A DNA stretch of 64,000 nt from Gemmatimonadota bacterium (GCA_028873815.1 JAPPNN010000023.1:1-64000), one strand, 5' to 3'. Counted from the stretch's first letter, positions 26,339 through 35,931 are shown. Numbers and translations: made by a program. The notes: generated by a model not told the origin, from the sequence alone.

Positions 26339-26992
26339 CTACTCCTCACCCTCGGCCCGCAGAAGCCCGGTCTCGAGCGCAAAACGCACGAGTTCGCGCC
26401 GTGTGTGCAGCCCCAGCTTGGTCTTGGCGTGCGCGATGTAGCCCTCGACGGTCTTGGGGCTTAGATCCATCTCCCCGGCCATCTCCCGGGTCGAGAATCC
26501 CCGCACGTACAACCCGACTGCGACGCGCTCGCGAGAAGAGAGGACCTCGGGATCCGATTCGCGGTCTGCGGTGCCCAGCGCCTTTTTCCGCGCAAGCAGG
26601 GCGGCCGCCCGCCGGGGCAGGTAGGAGTGGCCGTGCGCAAGGGCTTCCAGGGCCCCCAGGAGATCGGTGTCCGCCACGGACTTGTTCAGAAAGCCCTCGG
26701 CGCCGGCGTCGAGGGCGGGCATGAGGAATTCGTCCTCGTCGTGGATCGTCAGCACCAGGACCTTCGTCTCGATTCCCAGTTTCGTGATCCGGCGAGTCGC
26801 CTCGACGCCGTCCATCCCGGGCATCGCCAGGTCCATGATGACGATGTCCGGCTCCAGCATCTGCGCCTTGTCCACCGCCTCTTCCCCCGATGATGCCTCG
26901 CCCACGACGTCCACGGGCCCCATGGATTCGAGCAGCGCCCTCAGGCCGGCTCGCACCACGTTGTGGTCGTCGACCAGCAGCACCCTCACCAT
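26339..26992 (-). CDS. LuxR/NarL-type response regulator
   Basis: A 217-residue protein. The receiver domain opens RVLLVDDHNVVRAGLRALL, with the phosphoacceptor Asp54 in PDIVIMDLAMPGMDG, the conserved Thr in VLTIHDED and the Lys in EGFLNKSVAD. The C-terminal helix-turn-helix is LSSRERVAVGLYVRGFSTRE followed by MDLSPKTVEGYIAHAKTKLG. It overlaps the histidine kinase gene by 7 bp, so it is its cognate partner. The target is unknown; the phased palindromes upstream of this operon and lon are candidate sites. Confidence 0.93.
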   Translation of the reverse strand: MVRVLLVDDHNVVRAGLRALLESMGPVDVVGEASSGEEAVDKAQMLEPDIVIMDLAMPGMDGVEATRRITKLGIETKVLVLTIHDEDEFLMPALDAGAEGFLNKSVADTDLLGALEALAHGHSYLPRRAAALLARKKALGTADRESDPEVLSSRERVAVGLYVRGFSTREMAGEMDLSPKTVEGYIAHAKTKLGLHTRRELVRFALETGLLRAEGEE

Positions 26993-28041
26993 GGTTCTCC
27001 ATCCGGGGCCACCATCGGCACGGCGGCGCGAACCGTGGTTCCCCTGCCCGGCGAGGTCTCCACGGTCAGGCTGCCCCCGACTGCCTCCGCTCTCTCGCGC
27101 ATCCCGACGAGGCCGATGTGGCCGTCGTCCGGTGCCGCGCCGTGATCGGGCAACTCGAACCCGCATCCCTCGTCCCGGATCTCCGTGATGATCATCCCGT
27201 CCGCCGATCTGAGCATCACGGCGGCCTCGCTCACCTTTGCGTGCGTCGCTGCGTTGGTCACGGCCTCCTGAACGATCCGGTACAGGGCCAGGACGGTCAG
27301 CGGATCCAGTTCGTCGGCCACCCACTTGAGCCTGAGGCTGGCGTGGATCGTGACCCCGTGCACCTTCCGTATGTCGCGAAAAAAGCTTGCAAGCGCGGAA
27401 ACAAGCCCCTGCTGTTCGAGTTTCGAGGACCTCAGCCCCCGAATCATTCGCTTTACCCCCCGGATCGCGTCGAGGATCTCGTCGGCGATCACCGCCCATG
27501 CACGTTTTCGCTCCTCCCGGTCCGTCTCGTCCGCCAGGAGCTTCCCCCTGATCTTGAACGCCACGAGGAACTGGAGGAACTCGTCGTGCAACTCGCGGGA
27601 AAGGTGCCTTCGCTCATTCTCGGCCGCCGTTACCCTGATTCGGGACAGCCACTGCATACGCTTCCACGCCGAGATGTCGCGGATCGTGCAGATCACGTGT
27701 TCCGGCCCCGATGCCAGCGTGCCGGGGCTCAGACTGATCTCCACCGGGAAGGTTGAACCATCCTTGCGCAGGGCCTGCAGCTCAAGACCCTGCCCCATCG
27801 GCCGCGGACGCGGCGCCTCGGCGTAGTGATGGCGGTGCCGCTCGTGCCGGGTGCGACTGGCGTCGGGAACCAGCATCTCCACGCCTGAACCCTCCATCTC
27901 CTCGCGGGTCCATCCGAACATCGTCAGCGCCTGCGGGTTCAGATCCCTGATCAGGCCGTCCGGGTCCACGATGAGCATCGCGTCCGGCGACGCCTCGAAC
28001 ACGGCCCTGTAGTCCCTGTCGCTGAGCAACGGCTGCTCCAT
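26986..28041 (-). CDS. soluble PAS-domain sensor histidine kinase (NarL-family partner)
   Basis: A 351-residue kinase from ATG 28041. The PAS domain (about 8-125) contains VFEASPDAMLIVDPDGLIRD and a PAC-like end. The HisKA_3 dimerisation helix AAENERRHLSRELHDEFLQF carries the phospho-His, and the ATPase has EAVTNAATHAKVS, DEGCGF and GLVGMRERAEAVGG. There is no membrane segment, so it senses inside the cell, by an unknown ligand. It overlaps the response regulator by 7 bp and follows a lipoprotein gene by 25 bp. A GTG/ATG further upstream (28086) would overlap that gene and is less likely. Confidence 0.92.
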   Translation of the reverse strand: MEQPLLSDRDYRAVFEASPDAMLIVDPDGLIRDLNPQALTMFGWTREEMEGSGVEMLVPDASRTRHERHRHHYAEAPRPRPMGQGLELQALRKDGSTFPVEISLSPGTLASGPEHVICTIRDISAWKRMQWLSRIRVTAAENERRHLSRELHDEFLQFLVAFKIRGKLLADETDREERKRAWAVIADEILDAIRGVKRMIRGLRSSKLEQQGLVSALASFFRDIRKVHGVTIHASLRLKWVADELDPLTVLALYRIVQEAVTNAATHAKVSEAAVMLRSADGMIITEIRDEGCGFELPDHGAAPDDGHIGLVGMRERAEAVGGSLTVETSPGRGTTVRAAVPMVAPDGEPW

Positions 28042-28066
28042 TCGATCATGCCCGTCCGGTCGTATT

Positions 28067-28543
28067 CTAGTGGATCGCTTCGTCACGCTCGACGACCTTT
28101 GCGTGATCGTTGCGCGATATGAAGCAACGGCGCGAGACGCGCATCGGCTCGCCCCGGGTCAGCCTGAAGTCCGTGTCGGTGAAGTTGTCCAGCTCTACGC
28201 CCGTCAGTTCGCCGTTCGCATCGAACTTGAAGGCGGTGGGTCCGTTGTAGATCAGTCCGGCGTCGATCTCGCCATGCTCCACCGACCGGCCCTGTGGCTG
28301 CTGGTCGTCGCCGCCATCGCCCTCGGGCTCCGTCGCGACGATCGAAACAGTGGCCATGCCCGGCGACCTCTCGGCCCTGGAGATCGTCAGCGGCCGGCCG
28401 ATGGTCAGCACCTGGTCGGGAAGTTCGACGGCCGATACCCGGGGAGGCTGGTTCGAGAAGTACAAGCCATTTACCTCGATGCCGCAGCCCGCGAGCGCCA
28501 GCCCGGTCAGCGCCATGAACGTGTAGTGCCGCGTCTTCGTCAT
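28067..28543 (-). CDS. small lipoprotein preceding the two-component genes
   Basis: A 158-residue protein with an excellent lipobox (FMALTGLALAGC). The mature part has a beta-rich segment (VSAVELPDQVLTIGRPLTIS) and an acidic Gly/Gln linker. It ends with TAFKFDANGELTGVELDNFT. The start follows AGGAAGG. I do not recognise the family. As first gene of the lipoprotein/kinase/regulator operon it may report envelope state to, or be controlled by, the system. That link is inference from order alone. Confidence 0.78.
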   Translation of the reverse strand: MTKTRHYTFMALTGLALAGCGIEVNGLYFSNQPPRVSAVELPDQVLTIGRPLTISRAERSPGMATVSIVATEPEGDGGDDQQPQGRSVEHGEIDAGLIYNGPTAFKFDANGELTGVELDNFTDTDFRLTRGEPMRVSRRCFISRNDHAKVVERDEAIH

Positions 28544-28849
28544 CTGCTGCCATCCTTCCTGTGATCACTCCAGAAGGCTGGCAACGGATTGTCCGCCTTC
28601 GATAGAGGGAAAACCCTCGACTTCGTGTAGGGGAATCGCCCTCAGGTCGGAGGACGGCGGCACCCCCCGCCAAAATGGCCGAATCGACGCCATTCTCCTG
28701 CCAATATGGCCGATTCGATGATCGATTCCTGCCATTTCGGCAGTAACGTTGCGGTAACCTTGGGTCCGGGATCGTCGTAAGACTCTGGCAGGGTTCTGGC
28801 ATGAAGCCCATTATCTCCCGTGAGAACAAGGCGCCAAGAGAGAATAGAC
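28544..28849. other. divergent intergenic region between the two-component operon and lon
   Basis: This 306-bp gap holds the three phased palindromes annotated separately. On the lon side there is a possible sigma70 pair CTGGCA and CATTAT with an 18-bp spacer, ending near 28814, which is weak evidence only. A GAGAGAAT stretch precedes the lon ATG. Nothing else was identified. Confidence 0.5.
28669..28741. promoter_or_regulatory. three phased palindromic sites (31-bp period)
   Basis: GCCAAAATGGC at 28669-28679, GCCAATATGGC at 28700-28710 and GCCATTTCGGC at 28731-28741 are spaced by exactly 31 bp, about three helical turns. The first two are perfect 4+3+4 inverted repeats and share further flanking bases (CGAATCGA versus CGATTCGA). 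The arrangement is that of tandem operator sites for a dimeric regulator serving lon, the two-component operon or both. Confidence 0.65.
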
Positions 28850-31441
28850 ATGAGCCGAAGGTTCACATTACCCGTCATACCCCTGCGCGACACGGTCGTG
28901 TATCCGGGCGTCGCGGTACCGATATCCGCCGGCCGCCCCGGCACGGTCGAGGCCGTGCAGGAGGCGCTCGAAGGTGACCGCCGCCTGTTCGCGGTGGCAC
29001 AGAACGAAAACCAGGACGACCCGGACCCGCAGATTCTCTACGCGGTCGGGACTGTCGTCAGGATCATCCAGACCCACCGCGTCCGGGGCGGCATTCAATT
29101 GCTCGTCCAGGGAGAGTCGCGCGCCCGAGCGGTCGCCTACGTGGACGATGGCGAAGCGATGCTGCGGGCCACGCTGGTCCCCATGGAGCGGCACGGGCTG
29201 CCCGATCCGGCCGATCCCTCCGTCACGGCGCTGGACAGTGAGCTGCGCGAGCGCGCCGCCGAGCTGGGCACGCGCCGGGGTGTGTCGGCCGAGGCGTTGA
29301 ACCAGCTGATCCAGGGCGTCGACGACCCCGGGTCGTTCGCGGATCTGGTCGCGTTCTACCTCGACCTTCCCACCGACGAGAAGCAGGAGCTGCTGGAGAC
29401 GCTGGGCGACGAGGACCGCATGCGGGCCGCCCTGGTGGCCGTCGAGCGCGAACTGGTCCGGATCGACGCGCAAGAGGATATCCAGGCCAAGGTCCAGGAG
29501 GAGCTCGGCGAGCGCCAGCGGGAGATGCTTCTGCGGGAACAGATGAAGCAGATCCGCAAGGAACTGGGCGAAGAGGGCGACCGCGATGACGTCGAGGAGC
29601 TGCGCGACCGGATCGCGAAGCTCGAGCTCACGGAGGTCGCCCGCAACGAGGTGGAGCGCGAGCTGCGGCGGCTCGATCGCACGTCCCCGCAGGCGGCCGA
29701 ATACCAGGTGATCCGTACGTACCTGGAGTGGATCACCGAGCTGCCGTGGAGCGACCGGACCGACGACAAGATCGACCTGCACCGCGCGGAGGAGATCCTC
29801 GACGAGGACCACTACGGCCTGGAAGACGTGAAGGACCGGGTTCTGGAGTTTCTCGCGGTGCGCAAGCTGCAACAGGATCGGTTTGAAGAGGAAGAGGACG
29901 AAGCGGAGGCCGCCAGCGATGCTCCCGACGCCCCCGCGGCCCATGAGGCCGACGACCCCCCGGCCAATGCGGCTGACGACCTCCAGTCCGCCGCGGGCGA
30001 GCCCACCTCGGACGAAGTCGCGTCAGCCGACGAGTCACCCCCCGACGACGACCTTACCCTCCCCGACCCCCTGACCAACGGCGGCAAGGGGCCGATCCTG
30101 CTCTTCGTGGGACCGCCGGGCGTGGGCAAGACGAGCATCGCGCGCTCGATCGCCCGTTCCGTGGGCCGCAAGTACGTCCGCATTTCGCTCGGCGGAGCGC
30201 GCGACGAGGCCGATATCCGCGGGCATCGCCGCACCTACGTGGGGGCCATGCCGGGACGGATCGTGCAGGGGATGAAGGAGGCCGGGAGTAAGAACCCGGT
30301 CTTCCTTCTGGACGAGGTCGACAAGCTGGGCGTGTCGTTCCAGGGCGACCCGAGCGCGGCTCTGCTCGAGGTCCTGGACCCCGCGCAGAACTCGACGTTC
30401 ATCGACCACTACCTCGGCGTTCCGTTCGACCTTTCCGAGGTGCTCTTCATCGCGACGGCCAACTACGAGGACCGTATCCCGCCGCCCCTGCTCGACCGCA
30501 TGGAGACGGTCGAATTCCGCGGGTACACCGAGTCGGAGAAGTCGGAGATTGCGCTCCGCTACCTGCTTCCCCGCCAGTTGCGCGAATCGGGACTGCGCGA
30601 GGACGAACTCGCGGTCGAGCGCGAATCGATTCTGGCCGTCATTCAGAAGTACACGCGCGAGGCGGGCGTGCGACAGCTGGAGCGCGAGCTGGGCAAGCTC
30701 GCCCGGAAGGTGGCGCGGAAGATCGCCGCCGCCGAGAGCGAGGGCATGGAGATCAACCCGGCGATTGCGGAGGATCTGCTCGGCCGTCCCCGGGTTCATC
30801 CGGAACGGCGGGCTGCGCACGACGCGGTGGGGGTCGCCACGGGCATGTTCTACACTCCGATGGGCGGCGACATCATGTTCGTCGAGGCCAGCGTGATGCC
30901 TGGCGAAGGCGGCCTTGTGCTCACCGGCCAGCTGGGTGACGTGATGAAGGAGTCCGCGCGGGCCGCCCTGTCGTACGCCAAGAGCAACTACGCGGAGCTC
31001 AATATCGATGAGCACGCGCTCGACAAGCGCGAGATCCACATTCACGTCCCCGCGGGAGCCGTTCCCAAGGACGGGCCGTCGGCGGGGATCACGATGGCGA
31101 CCGCCCTCATCTCGGCCGTTTCAGGACGGAAGGTCCGCGCCGACCTGGCGATGACCGGCGAACTGACGCTGACCGGACGAGTCCTGCCGATCGGCGGGGT
31201 CAAGGAGAAGGTGCTGGGCGCGGTGCGCGCGGGGATCCAGGAGATCATCATTCCGAACGAGAACGAAGCTCACCTGGAGGACCTGCCCGACGCGGTCCGC
31301 AACGAGCTGACCGTGCACCTGGTCGAGGACCTCGACCGCGTGGTCGAGCTCGCGATGCCCGCGCCGAGGAAGCCCAAGATGGCAGCGGCGATCGCGCCGG
31401 TCGGACCGGAGGAGGCGGGGGCGCCGATCCACCAGGCCTGA
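28850..31441 (+). CDS. lon: ATP-dependent protease Lon, with an acidic insertion
   Basis: An 863-residue LonA. The N-terminal substrate domain begins [20 protein letters not shown], followed by a coiled-coil segment to about residue 340. Walker A is [11 protein letters not shown] (about 420), Walker B is [10 protein letters not shown], and the catalytic dyad is Ser744 in DGPSAG and Lys785 in GGVKEK. Unusually, about 65 residues rich in Asp, Glu, Ala and Pro (about 345-409; 29881-30076) are inserted just before the Walker A strand, where most LonA proteins have only a short linker. Degrades misfolded and regulatory proteins. ATG 28850 begins the conserved N-terminus. Confidence 0.95.
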   Translation: MSRRFTLPVIPLRDTVVYPGVAVPISAGRPGTVEAVQEALEGDRRLFAVAQNENQDDPDPQILYAVGTVVRIIQTHRVRGGIQLLVQGESRARAVAYVDDGEAMLRATLVPMERHGLPDPADPSVTALDSELRERAAELGTRRGVSAEALNQLIQGVDDPGSFADLVAFYLDLPTDEKQELLETLGDEDRMRAALVAVERELVRIDAQEDIQAKVQEELGERQREMLLREQMKQIRKELGEEGDRDDVEELRDRIAKLELTEVARNEVERELRRLDRTSPQAAEYQVIRTYLEWITELPWSDRTDDKIDLHRAEEILDEDHYGLEDVKDRVLEFLAVRKLQQDRFEEEEDEAEAASDAPDAPAAHEADDPPANAADDLQSAAGEPTSDEVASADESPPDDDLTLPDPLTNGGKGPILLFVGPPGVGKTSIARSIARSVGRKYVRISLGGARDEADIRGHRRTYVGAMPGRIVQGMKEAGSKNPVFLLDEVDKLGVSFQGDPSAALLEVLDPAQNSTFIDHYLGVPFDLSEVLFIATANYEDRIPPPLLDRMETVEFRGYTESEKSEIALRYLLPRQLRESGLREDELAVERESILAVIQKYTREAGVRQLERELGKLARKVARKIAAAESEGMEINPAIAEDLLGRPRVHPERRAAHDAVGVATGMFYTPMGGDIMFVEASVMPGEGGLVLTGQLGDVMKESARAALSYAKSNYAELNIDEHALDKREIHIHVPAGAVPKDGPSAGITMATALISAVSGRKVRADLAMTGELTLTGRVLPIGGVKEKVLGAVRAGIQEIIIPNENEAHLEDLPDAVRNELTVHLVEDLDRVVELAMPAPRKPKMAAAIAPVGPEEAGAPIHQA

Positions 31442-31462
31442 GTGGGAAGGCGGGCGCCCCCC

Positions 31463-32524
31463 TCAGCGGATCAGGATGTCCCCGCTCGCCCCGTCGGTGA
31501 TCTTGCCGATTACGGCGGCGGTTTCGCCTCTGTCCGCCAGCTCGCCCAGCAGCTCATCCGTCCTCGCCGGCGCACTGGCGATCAGCAATCCCCCCGAGGT
31601 CTGGGCATCGGCGAGCACCAGCCGGGTCGTCTCGGACACCTCGCCTTCGTACGAGACGAACGGCTCGGCGTCGGCGAGGTTGCGGCGGGTGCCGCCGGGT
31701 ACGTGCCCTGCCTCGACGAGCTCTGCGACCCCGTCAAGCACCGGCACACGCGCAGCTTCGATGCGCGCCGACACGCCCGACGCGCGCGCCATGACACCCA
31801 AATGACCGGTCAGACCATAGCCAGTCACGTCGGTCGCGGCGTGGGCTCGCGCTGCCACCGCCGCCGCGGCCGCCTCCCGGTTTAGTCGCGCCATCGACTC
31901 GACCGCCGCTTCGAGGAGCGCCGGCGGACACTTCCCCGCCTTAATCGCGGTCGCCACGATGCCTGTGCCCAGCGGCTTCGTGAGCACCAGATCGTCACCG
32001 GCACGCGCACCGTCGTTGGCCAGCATTGCACGCGGGTCGATCTCTCCGACCGCCACCATCCCGTACTTGGGCTCGGCGTCGTCGATCGAGTGGCCGCCCA
32101 GCACCGGGATCCCCGCTTCCCGGGCCTTGTCCACCCCGCCGCGAATGATCTCCTCCGCGAGGCCTTCGCCCAGGAGGTCGCGCGGGAACGCGAACAGATT
32201 GAGCGCGAAGAGCGGCCGCCCGCCCATCGCATAGACATCCGACAGCGCATTCGCGGCGGCGATCCGCCCGAAATCGTATGGATGATCCACAATCGGCGTG
32301 AAGAAATCCAGCGTGACGACCAGCGCCCTGTCGTCCGCAATACGATACACGGCGGCGTCATCCCCGGTTGACGCATCGACGAGCACCCGGGGATCCGCGG
32401 TCGGCAGAAGATGACGCAGCACCTGCGCCAGCTCGGCCTGGCCGAGCTTGCACGCTCAGCCGGCGCCGTGGGACAGCGTGCTCAGCCTGATCCGGGGTCT
32501 CTGGTCCTGTGTGTCGGCGGACAT
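31463..32524 (-). CDS. selD: selenide, water dikinase SelD, selenocysteine-containing (in-frame UGA)
   Basis: SelD makes selenophosphate from selenide and ATP. From ATG 32524 the frame reads through TGA at 32456-32458 (codon 23) in the context SHGAG-U-ACKLGQAEL, exactly the active-site position that is Sec or Cys in SelD. The rest is typical: DASTGDDAAVYRIADD, VTLDFFTPIVDHPYDFGRIA, SDVYAMGGRPLFALNLFAFP, GGHSIDDAEPKYGMVA and ATDVTGYGLTGHLGVMA. The full length is 353 residues. Starting after the TGA would remove the catalytic residue. A hairpin follows the TGA (32430-32448). The gene is divergent from the SirB1-like gene. Confidence 0.93.
32430..32448 (-). promoter_or_regulatory. candidate bacterial SECIS hairpin
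   Basis: On the minus strand, 7 nt after the UGA, AGCTCGGC and GCCGAGCT form a perfect 8-bp stem around the loop CAG. Bacterial SECIS elements lie at this distance inside the coding sequence and bind SelB. The loop here is tighter than the E. coli fdhF one, so recognition detail would be lineage-specific. Confidence 0.55.
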
Positions 32525-32623
32525 GCCGAAAAAGTAACACCGCCCCGGCCCCCAAGGAGTGTAGATTGTTTGGCATGAGGACCGATTCATGAGCATTGGC
32601 AGCAGGAGCGTCAGGGGGCCGCG

Positions 32624-33472
32624 ATGAGCGCACCCGCCTGGTCGTCGCGTCACGAGTTCGCCCGCGAGGTCGAGCGTTCGGAAGAGGACATGAGCCTCGC
32701 GCGCGCGGCGCTCCTCGTGGCCCGGGAGGAGTACCTCCAGCTGCCCATCGAACGCTACCTCGTGCGGCTCGACATCCTCGCCGAAGAGGCCCGCGACCGT
32801 CTTGGCAGCGAGAGCGCCCCCGCACTGGTCCTCGCGGAAGCGGTCAGACACCTCTTCTCGGTGCGGAAGCTGCGCGGCAACCGTGACCACTACCACGACC
32901 CGCGCAACTCCTACCTCAACGACGTGCTGGACAGGGGCCTGGGCATTCCCCTGACTCTCGGCATCGTGTTGCTGGAAGTGGGCTGGCGCCTCGACCTTGC
33001 CCTCGAGGGCGTCAACTTCCCCGGTCACTTCCTGGTGCGCTTCCGCGGCGAAGCGGTCTCGTTCCTGATCGACCCGTTCCACGGCGGCGTCGACCGCTCA
33101 CGCAAGGAACTGCGGCGCATGCTCCACCAGCAGCTGGGCCGGCCCGCCCGCCTTGAGGATCGCTTTCTGAAGACCGCGTCCAAGCAAGACATGATCGTCC
33201 GCCTGCTGCTCAACCTGAAGGGCATTCACCATCGCACGGGCGACCACGAGCGGGCCCTGGCCGCCGTCGAGCGCATTCTGGTCGTGCGCCCGACCGCGCG
33301 CGAGCAGATCCGTGATCGCGGTTTCCTGCTGGCGCGTCTGGGCCGCGCGGACGAGGCGGTGACCCAGCTGGAGACGTATCTGGCCTTCGCTCCCGCCGCG
33401 GGCGACGTGGAGCGGGTGGAGGCGCTGGTCCGGGAGCTGAAGGCGGGTGGAAAGCCCGGCAGCACGCGGTAG
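32624..33472 (+). CDS. SirB1-like transglutaminase-fold/TPR protein
   Basis: A 282-residue protein. The N-terminal two thirds match the SirB1/UPF0162 pattern: VRKLRGNRDHYHDPRNSYLN, LDRGLGIPLTLGIVLLEVGW and GVNFPGHFLVRFRGE, then a FLIDPFHGG motif. The C-terminal part (about 195-275) is TPR-like (HRTGDHERALAAVERILVVR). The typical catalytic Cys of transglutaminases is not seen at the LTLGIVLLE position, consistent with a non-enzymatic member. Its role in other bacteria is poorly defined. It overlaps the next gene by 26 bp. Confidence 0.87.
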   Translation: MSAPAWSSRHEFAREVERSEEDMSLARAALLVAREEYLQLPIERYLVRLDILAEEARDRLGSESAPALVLAEAVRHLFSVRKLRGNRDHYHDPRNSYLNDVLDRGLGIPLTLGIVLLEVGWRLDLALEGVNFPGHFLVRFRGEAVSFLIDPFHGGVDRSRKELRRMLHQQLGRPARLEDRFLKTASKQDMIVRLLLNLKGIHHRTGDHERALAAVERILVVRPTAREQIRDRGFLLARLGRADEAVTQLETYLAFAPAAGDVERVEALVRELKAGGKPGSTR

Positions 33473-34463
33473 CGAGCCGCGTCCGCAGCGCCACTACGGC
33501 GATCCCGCAGCGGAGTATCGGGCGGCGGTGGACGGGTGTGGGATGGTGATCCGCGACGACCGCCGGCTGTTGCGTGTGCACGGCCGCGCCCCGGTGCAGA
33601 TGCTCGACGGGATCGTGACGAGCCGGATTCCGCAATCGCGGGGCGACGCCGTCTACGGCACCATCCTCACGGCCAGGGGACGCATGGTGACCGATGTCAC
33701 GACCCTCTGGTTGGGTGCTGATGAGCTGACGCTGAGTGTCGCGGAGACCGCGCACGAGGCCGTCCTTGCGCACTTCAAGCGGTTTCTCCCCCCGAGGCTT
33801 GCGCGATTCGACGACCTTGGGCCGGCGTTGCGGCTGGTGACAGTGGTCGGACCGGGCGCGGGCGAGGCGGTCGCGGCGGCGTTTGGGGAGGTGCCGGAGA
33901 GTGGGGTCGCGGTGCTTGGTGATCCCCTTGACGCCGGGGCGCTGGTGACTCGAGGGGTGCGCCAGGCGGCGCCGTCCTGGGACGTGTGGGTCGGTGCGGA
34001 TGCGCTTTCAGATGTGTGTGAGCGGCTTCGAGCGCACGGTGCGGTTCCGGTCGGGTCGGGCGTCTGGCACACCCTGCGCGTCGAGGCCGGTTTTCCGCAG
34101 TTCGGCATCGACATGGACGACGGCACGATCCCCGTCGAGGCAGGACTCGTCGACGTCGCCTTCGATCACGACAAGGGATGCTATACCGGGCAGGAGGTGA
34201 TCGTGCGGATCCGGCATCGTGGCCGGGTGAACTGGCACTTGCGGGCGCTCAGGTTCGGTGACGTCGCCGCCCGGCCGGGTGACCAGCTGTTCGAGGCAGG
34301 CGGGACGAAAGTGCGGGGCCGCGTGACCTCGGTGGCGGACTCGCCGCGCTTCGGTCAGGTGATCGGACTGGGGTACGTGCGCCGCGAGGTAGGGCCGCCC
34401 GCCACGTTGCGCCTGGGGAGTGCCGACGGGCCCGAGGTGGGTGTGGAGGCCAGCGGCGGCTAA
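33447..34463 (+). CDS. ygfZ: YgfZ/GcvT-domain folate-binding protein
   Basis: A 338-residue protein with GTG start overlapping the SirB1-like gene. The defining YgfZ signature KGCYTGQEVIVRIRHRGRVN lies near residue 245, preceded by FGIDMDDGTIPVEAGL, as in the family. YgfZ uses tetrahydrofolate in assembly or repair of some iron-sulfur clusters. N-terminal RDDRRLLRVHGRAPVQMLDG is the usual opening. Length is normal. It ends 10 bp before the convergent BPP gene. Confidence 0.9.
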   Translation: MESPAARGSEPRPQRHYGDPAAEYRAAVDGCGMVIRDDRRLLRVHGRAPVQMLDGIVTSRIPQSRGDAVYGTILTARGRMVTDVTTLWLGADELTLSVAETAHEAVLAHFKRFLPPRLARFDDLGPALRLVTVVGPGAGEAVAAAFGEVPESGVAVLGDPLDAGALVTRGVRQAAPSWDVWVGADALSDVCERLRAHGAVPVGSGVWHTLRVEAGFPQFGIDMDDGTIPVEAGLVDVAFDHDKGCYTGQEVIVRIRHRGRVNWHLRALRFGDVAARPGDQLFEAGGTKVRGRVTSVADSPRFGQVIGLGYVRREVGPPATLRLGSADGPEVGVEASGG

Positions 34464-34473
34464 GCCTCCGCCC

Positions 34474-35736
34474 CTATCCTTCCGGCTCCAGCGCAACCAG
34501 CCTAAGCACCCGCACGGTCGGCACGTCCATCTCGTCCGTCTCGACATAGGCCAGAAGCCCGCCGGGACCGAAGGCGTCCGGTATCCGGAGCCCGTCCGGC
34601 GGCAGCGTCCCGATGTAGTCCCCATCCGGCGTCACGATATCGGTCGGACCATCGTCGTCGCCCATCGGACCCCAGCGTTCCAGCCAGATTCGGTCGTCCC
34701 AGTCGACCTTCAGGTCATACAACACCGGCAACTCGTCGGCGAAGGTGCGGCCCTCCACACCCTCCCGCTGGAGCTGAACGCCTGCAGCGCCAGCGCTCGC
34801 CTGTGCCGACGCCTCGTTTTCGCGGTAGCGCTCGCGCTCGGCCTCCATGATCGCATCGTCGACCGGGAGCGGGGCAATCGGCCGCTCGATAGTTCCGGTG
34901 AGGCTCCCGTCGAGCCCGATCAGCTTGACGCGGTAGCCGATCGAGTCGATCAGCGCGAGACGGCCGTCGGTCAGCAGGTCGTATCGAAGGCGGGGCTCGA
35001 AGGCGCGGCCCGCCGGCATGCTCACGGTCATTCCCGTCGATGGAGACCCGCTCATGTCGATTTCGTCTTCGGCCTCTTCGGGCAATACCCAGGCAGTGTA
35101 GAGGAGTTGCGGCACGATGCTGTCAAGGGGAACGATGTAGATCGGGCGGCCATCTTCGTCGGGCTCTTCGTCACCGCCGAACCGCATAAACTGACTGGAC
35201 ACCAGGCGGCCGTCCGGCAGCAAAAAACCGTCCGTGACGATTCCCGTCGTCATCGGGTTCATGGTGATGGTTCGCGCGAACTCGCCGCCGGGTTCAAAGA
35301 GGTCGATCCGCGTGAATCCCATCACCGTGTAGGAGCCGTCACGCTCCACGATCGCCGTCAAGACGTTGCCGAACTCTCCGGGTCCCTCGCCCGGCCCGCC
35401 GACGGTACGGATCAGCGACCCGTCCGGCCCAACCACCACGATGTGATCGGCGTTGCTGTCGAAGATGTGCAGGTTGCCCTGGGCGTCGAAGTGGACCGAG
35501 CGAAGGCTGCCGAAGGCCTGCCAGTCGGTGGCCATGGCCGACCCGATGGCGAAGACCTCCTCGGTCGCGGCGTTCACGATCACGTCCGGACCGTCCAGGG
35601 TGCCGGTGCCGCCGGTGGCCGATTCGTTCCCGGCATCGCCCGCGCAGGCCATCAGCGCCGCGAGCGGGAGGGCGAGGAGCGGCGGAAGGAACCGCTTTCG
35701 CGCTTTTGTCGTGTTCCCTGTTGTCAGCCTCACCAT
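34474..35736 (-). CDS. BPP lipoprotein, paralogue of 384-1610
   Basis: A 420-residue lipoprotein (LPLAALMAC lipobox; ATG 35736). Propeller blades are visible: RSVHFDAQGNLHIFDSNADH, IRTVGGPGEGPGEFGNV with the GPGE signature, and RYDLLTDGRLALIDSIGYRV. The C-terminal block DGPTDIVTPDGDYIGTLPPD and DAFGPGGLLAY match the first BPP gene of the window. An upstream ATG at 35796 would put about 20 extra charged residues before the signal and is unlikely. Function unknown; the gene stands alone. Confidence 0.85.
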   Translation of the reverse strand: MVRLTTGNTTKARKRFLPPLLALPLAALMACAGDAGNESATGGTGTLDGPDVIVNAATEEVFAIGSAMATDWQAFGSLRSVHFDAQGNLHIFDSNADHIVVVGPDGSLIRTVGGPGEGPGEFGNVLTAIVERDGSYTVMGFTRIDLFEPGGEFARTITMNPMTTGIVTDGFLLPDGRLVSSQFMRFGGDEEPDEDGRPIYIVPLDSIVPQLLYTAWVLPEEAEDEIDMSGSPSTGMTVSMPAGRAFEPRLRYDLLTDGRLALIDSIGYRVKLIGLDGSLTGTIERPIAPLPVDDAIMEAERERYRENEASAQASAGAAGVQLQREGVEGRTFADELPVLYDLKVDWDDRIWLERWGPMGDDDGPTDIVTPDGDYIGTLPPDGLRIPDAFGPGGLLAYVETDEMDVPTVRVLRLVALEPEG

Positions 35737-35931
35737 TTGGCCCCTCTCATTTCGGTCCCTCTTCTTTTCGGTCGCTCTCTTTCGACAGCCGGTCACTTCC
35801 GCCTGGTTGCGTGCAAGGTATGCCGGAAGCGGGCGAGGAGCGAAGGTTCACCGCCCTGGCCCCGTGCCCTTGCCATCCGCTTGGACTGCTCCCTCCTGGT
35901 GTCTAGCGCCATCGACCCCGGCTGTCCCAAC

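Noticed and set aside
28669..28741. CRISPR-like array
   Set aside because: Only three short palindromes with similar, not unique, spacers and no cas genes.
32456..33082. Minus-strand frame ending at the TGA of selD, as a separate gene
   Set aside because: The TGA is better read as selenocysteine, and the upstream part is antisense to the SirB1-like gene.
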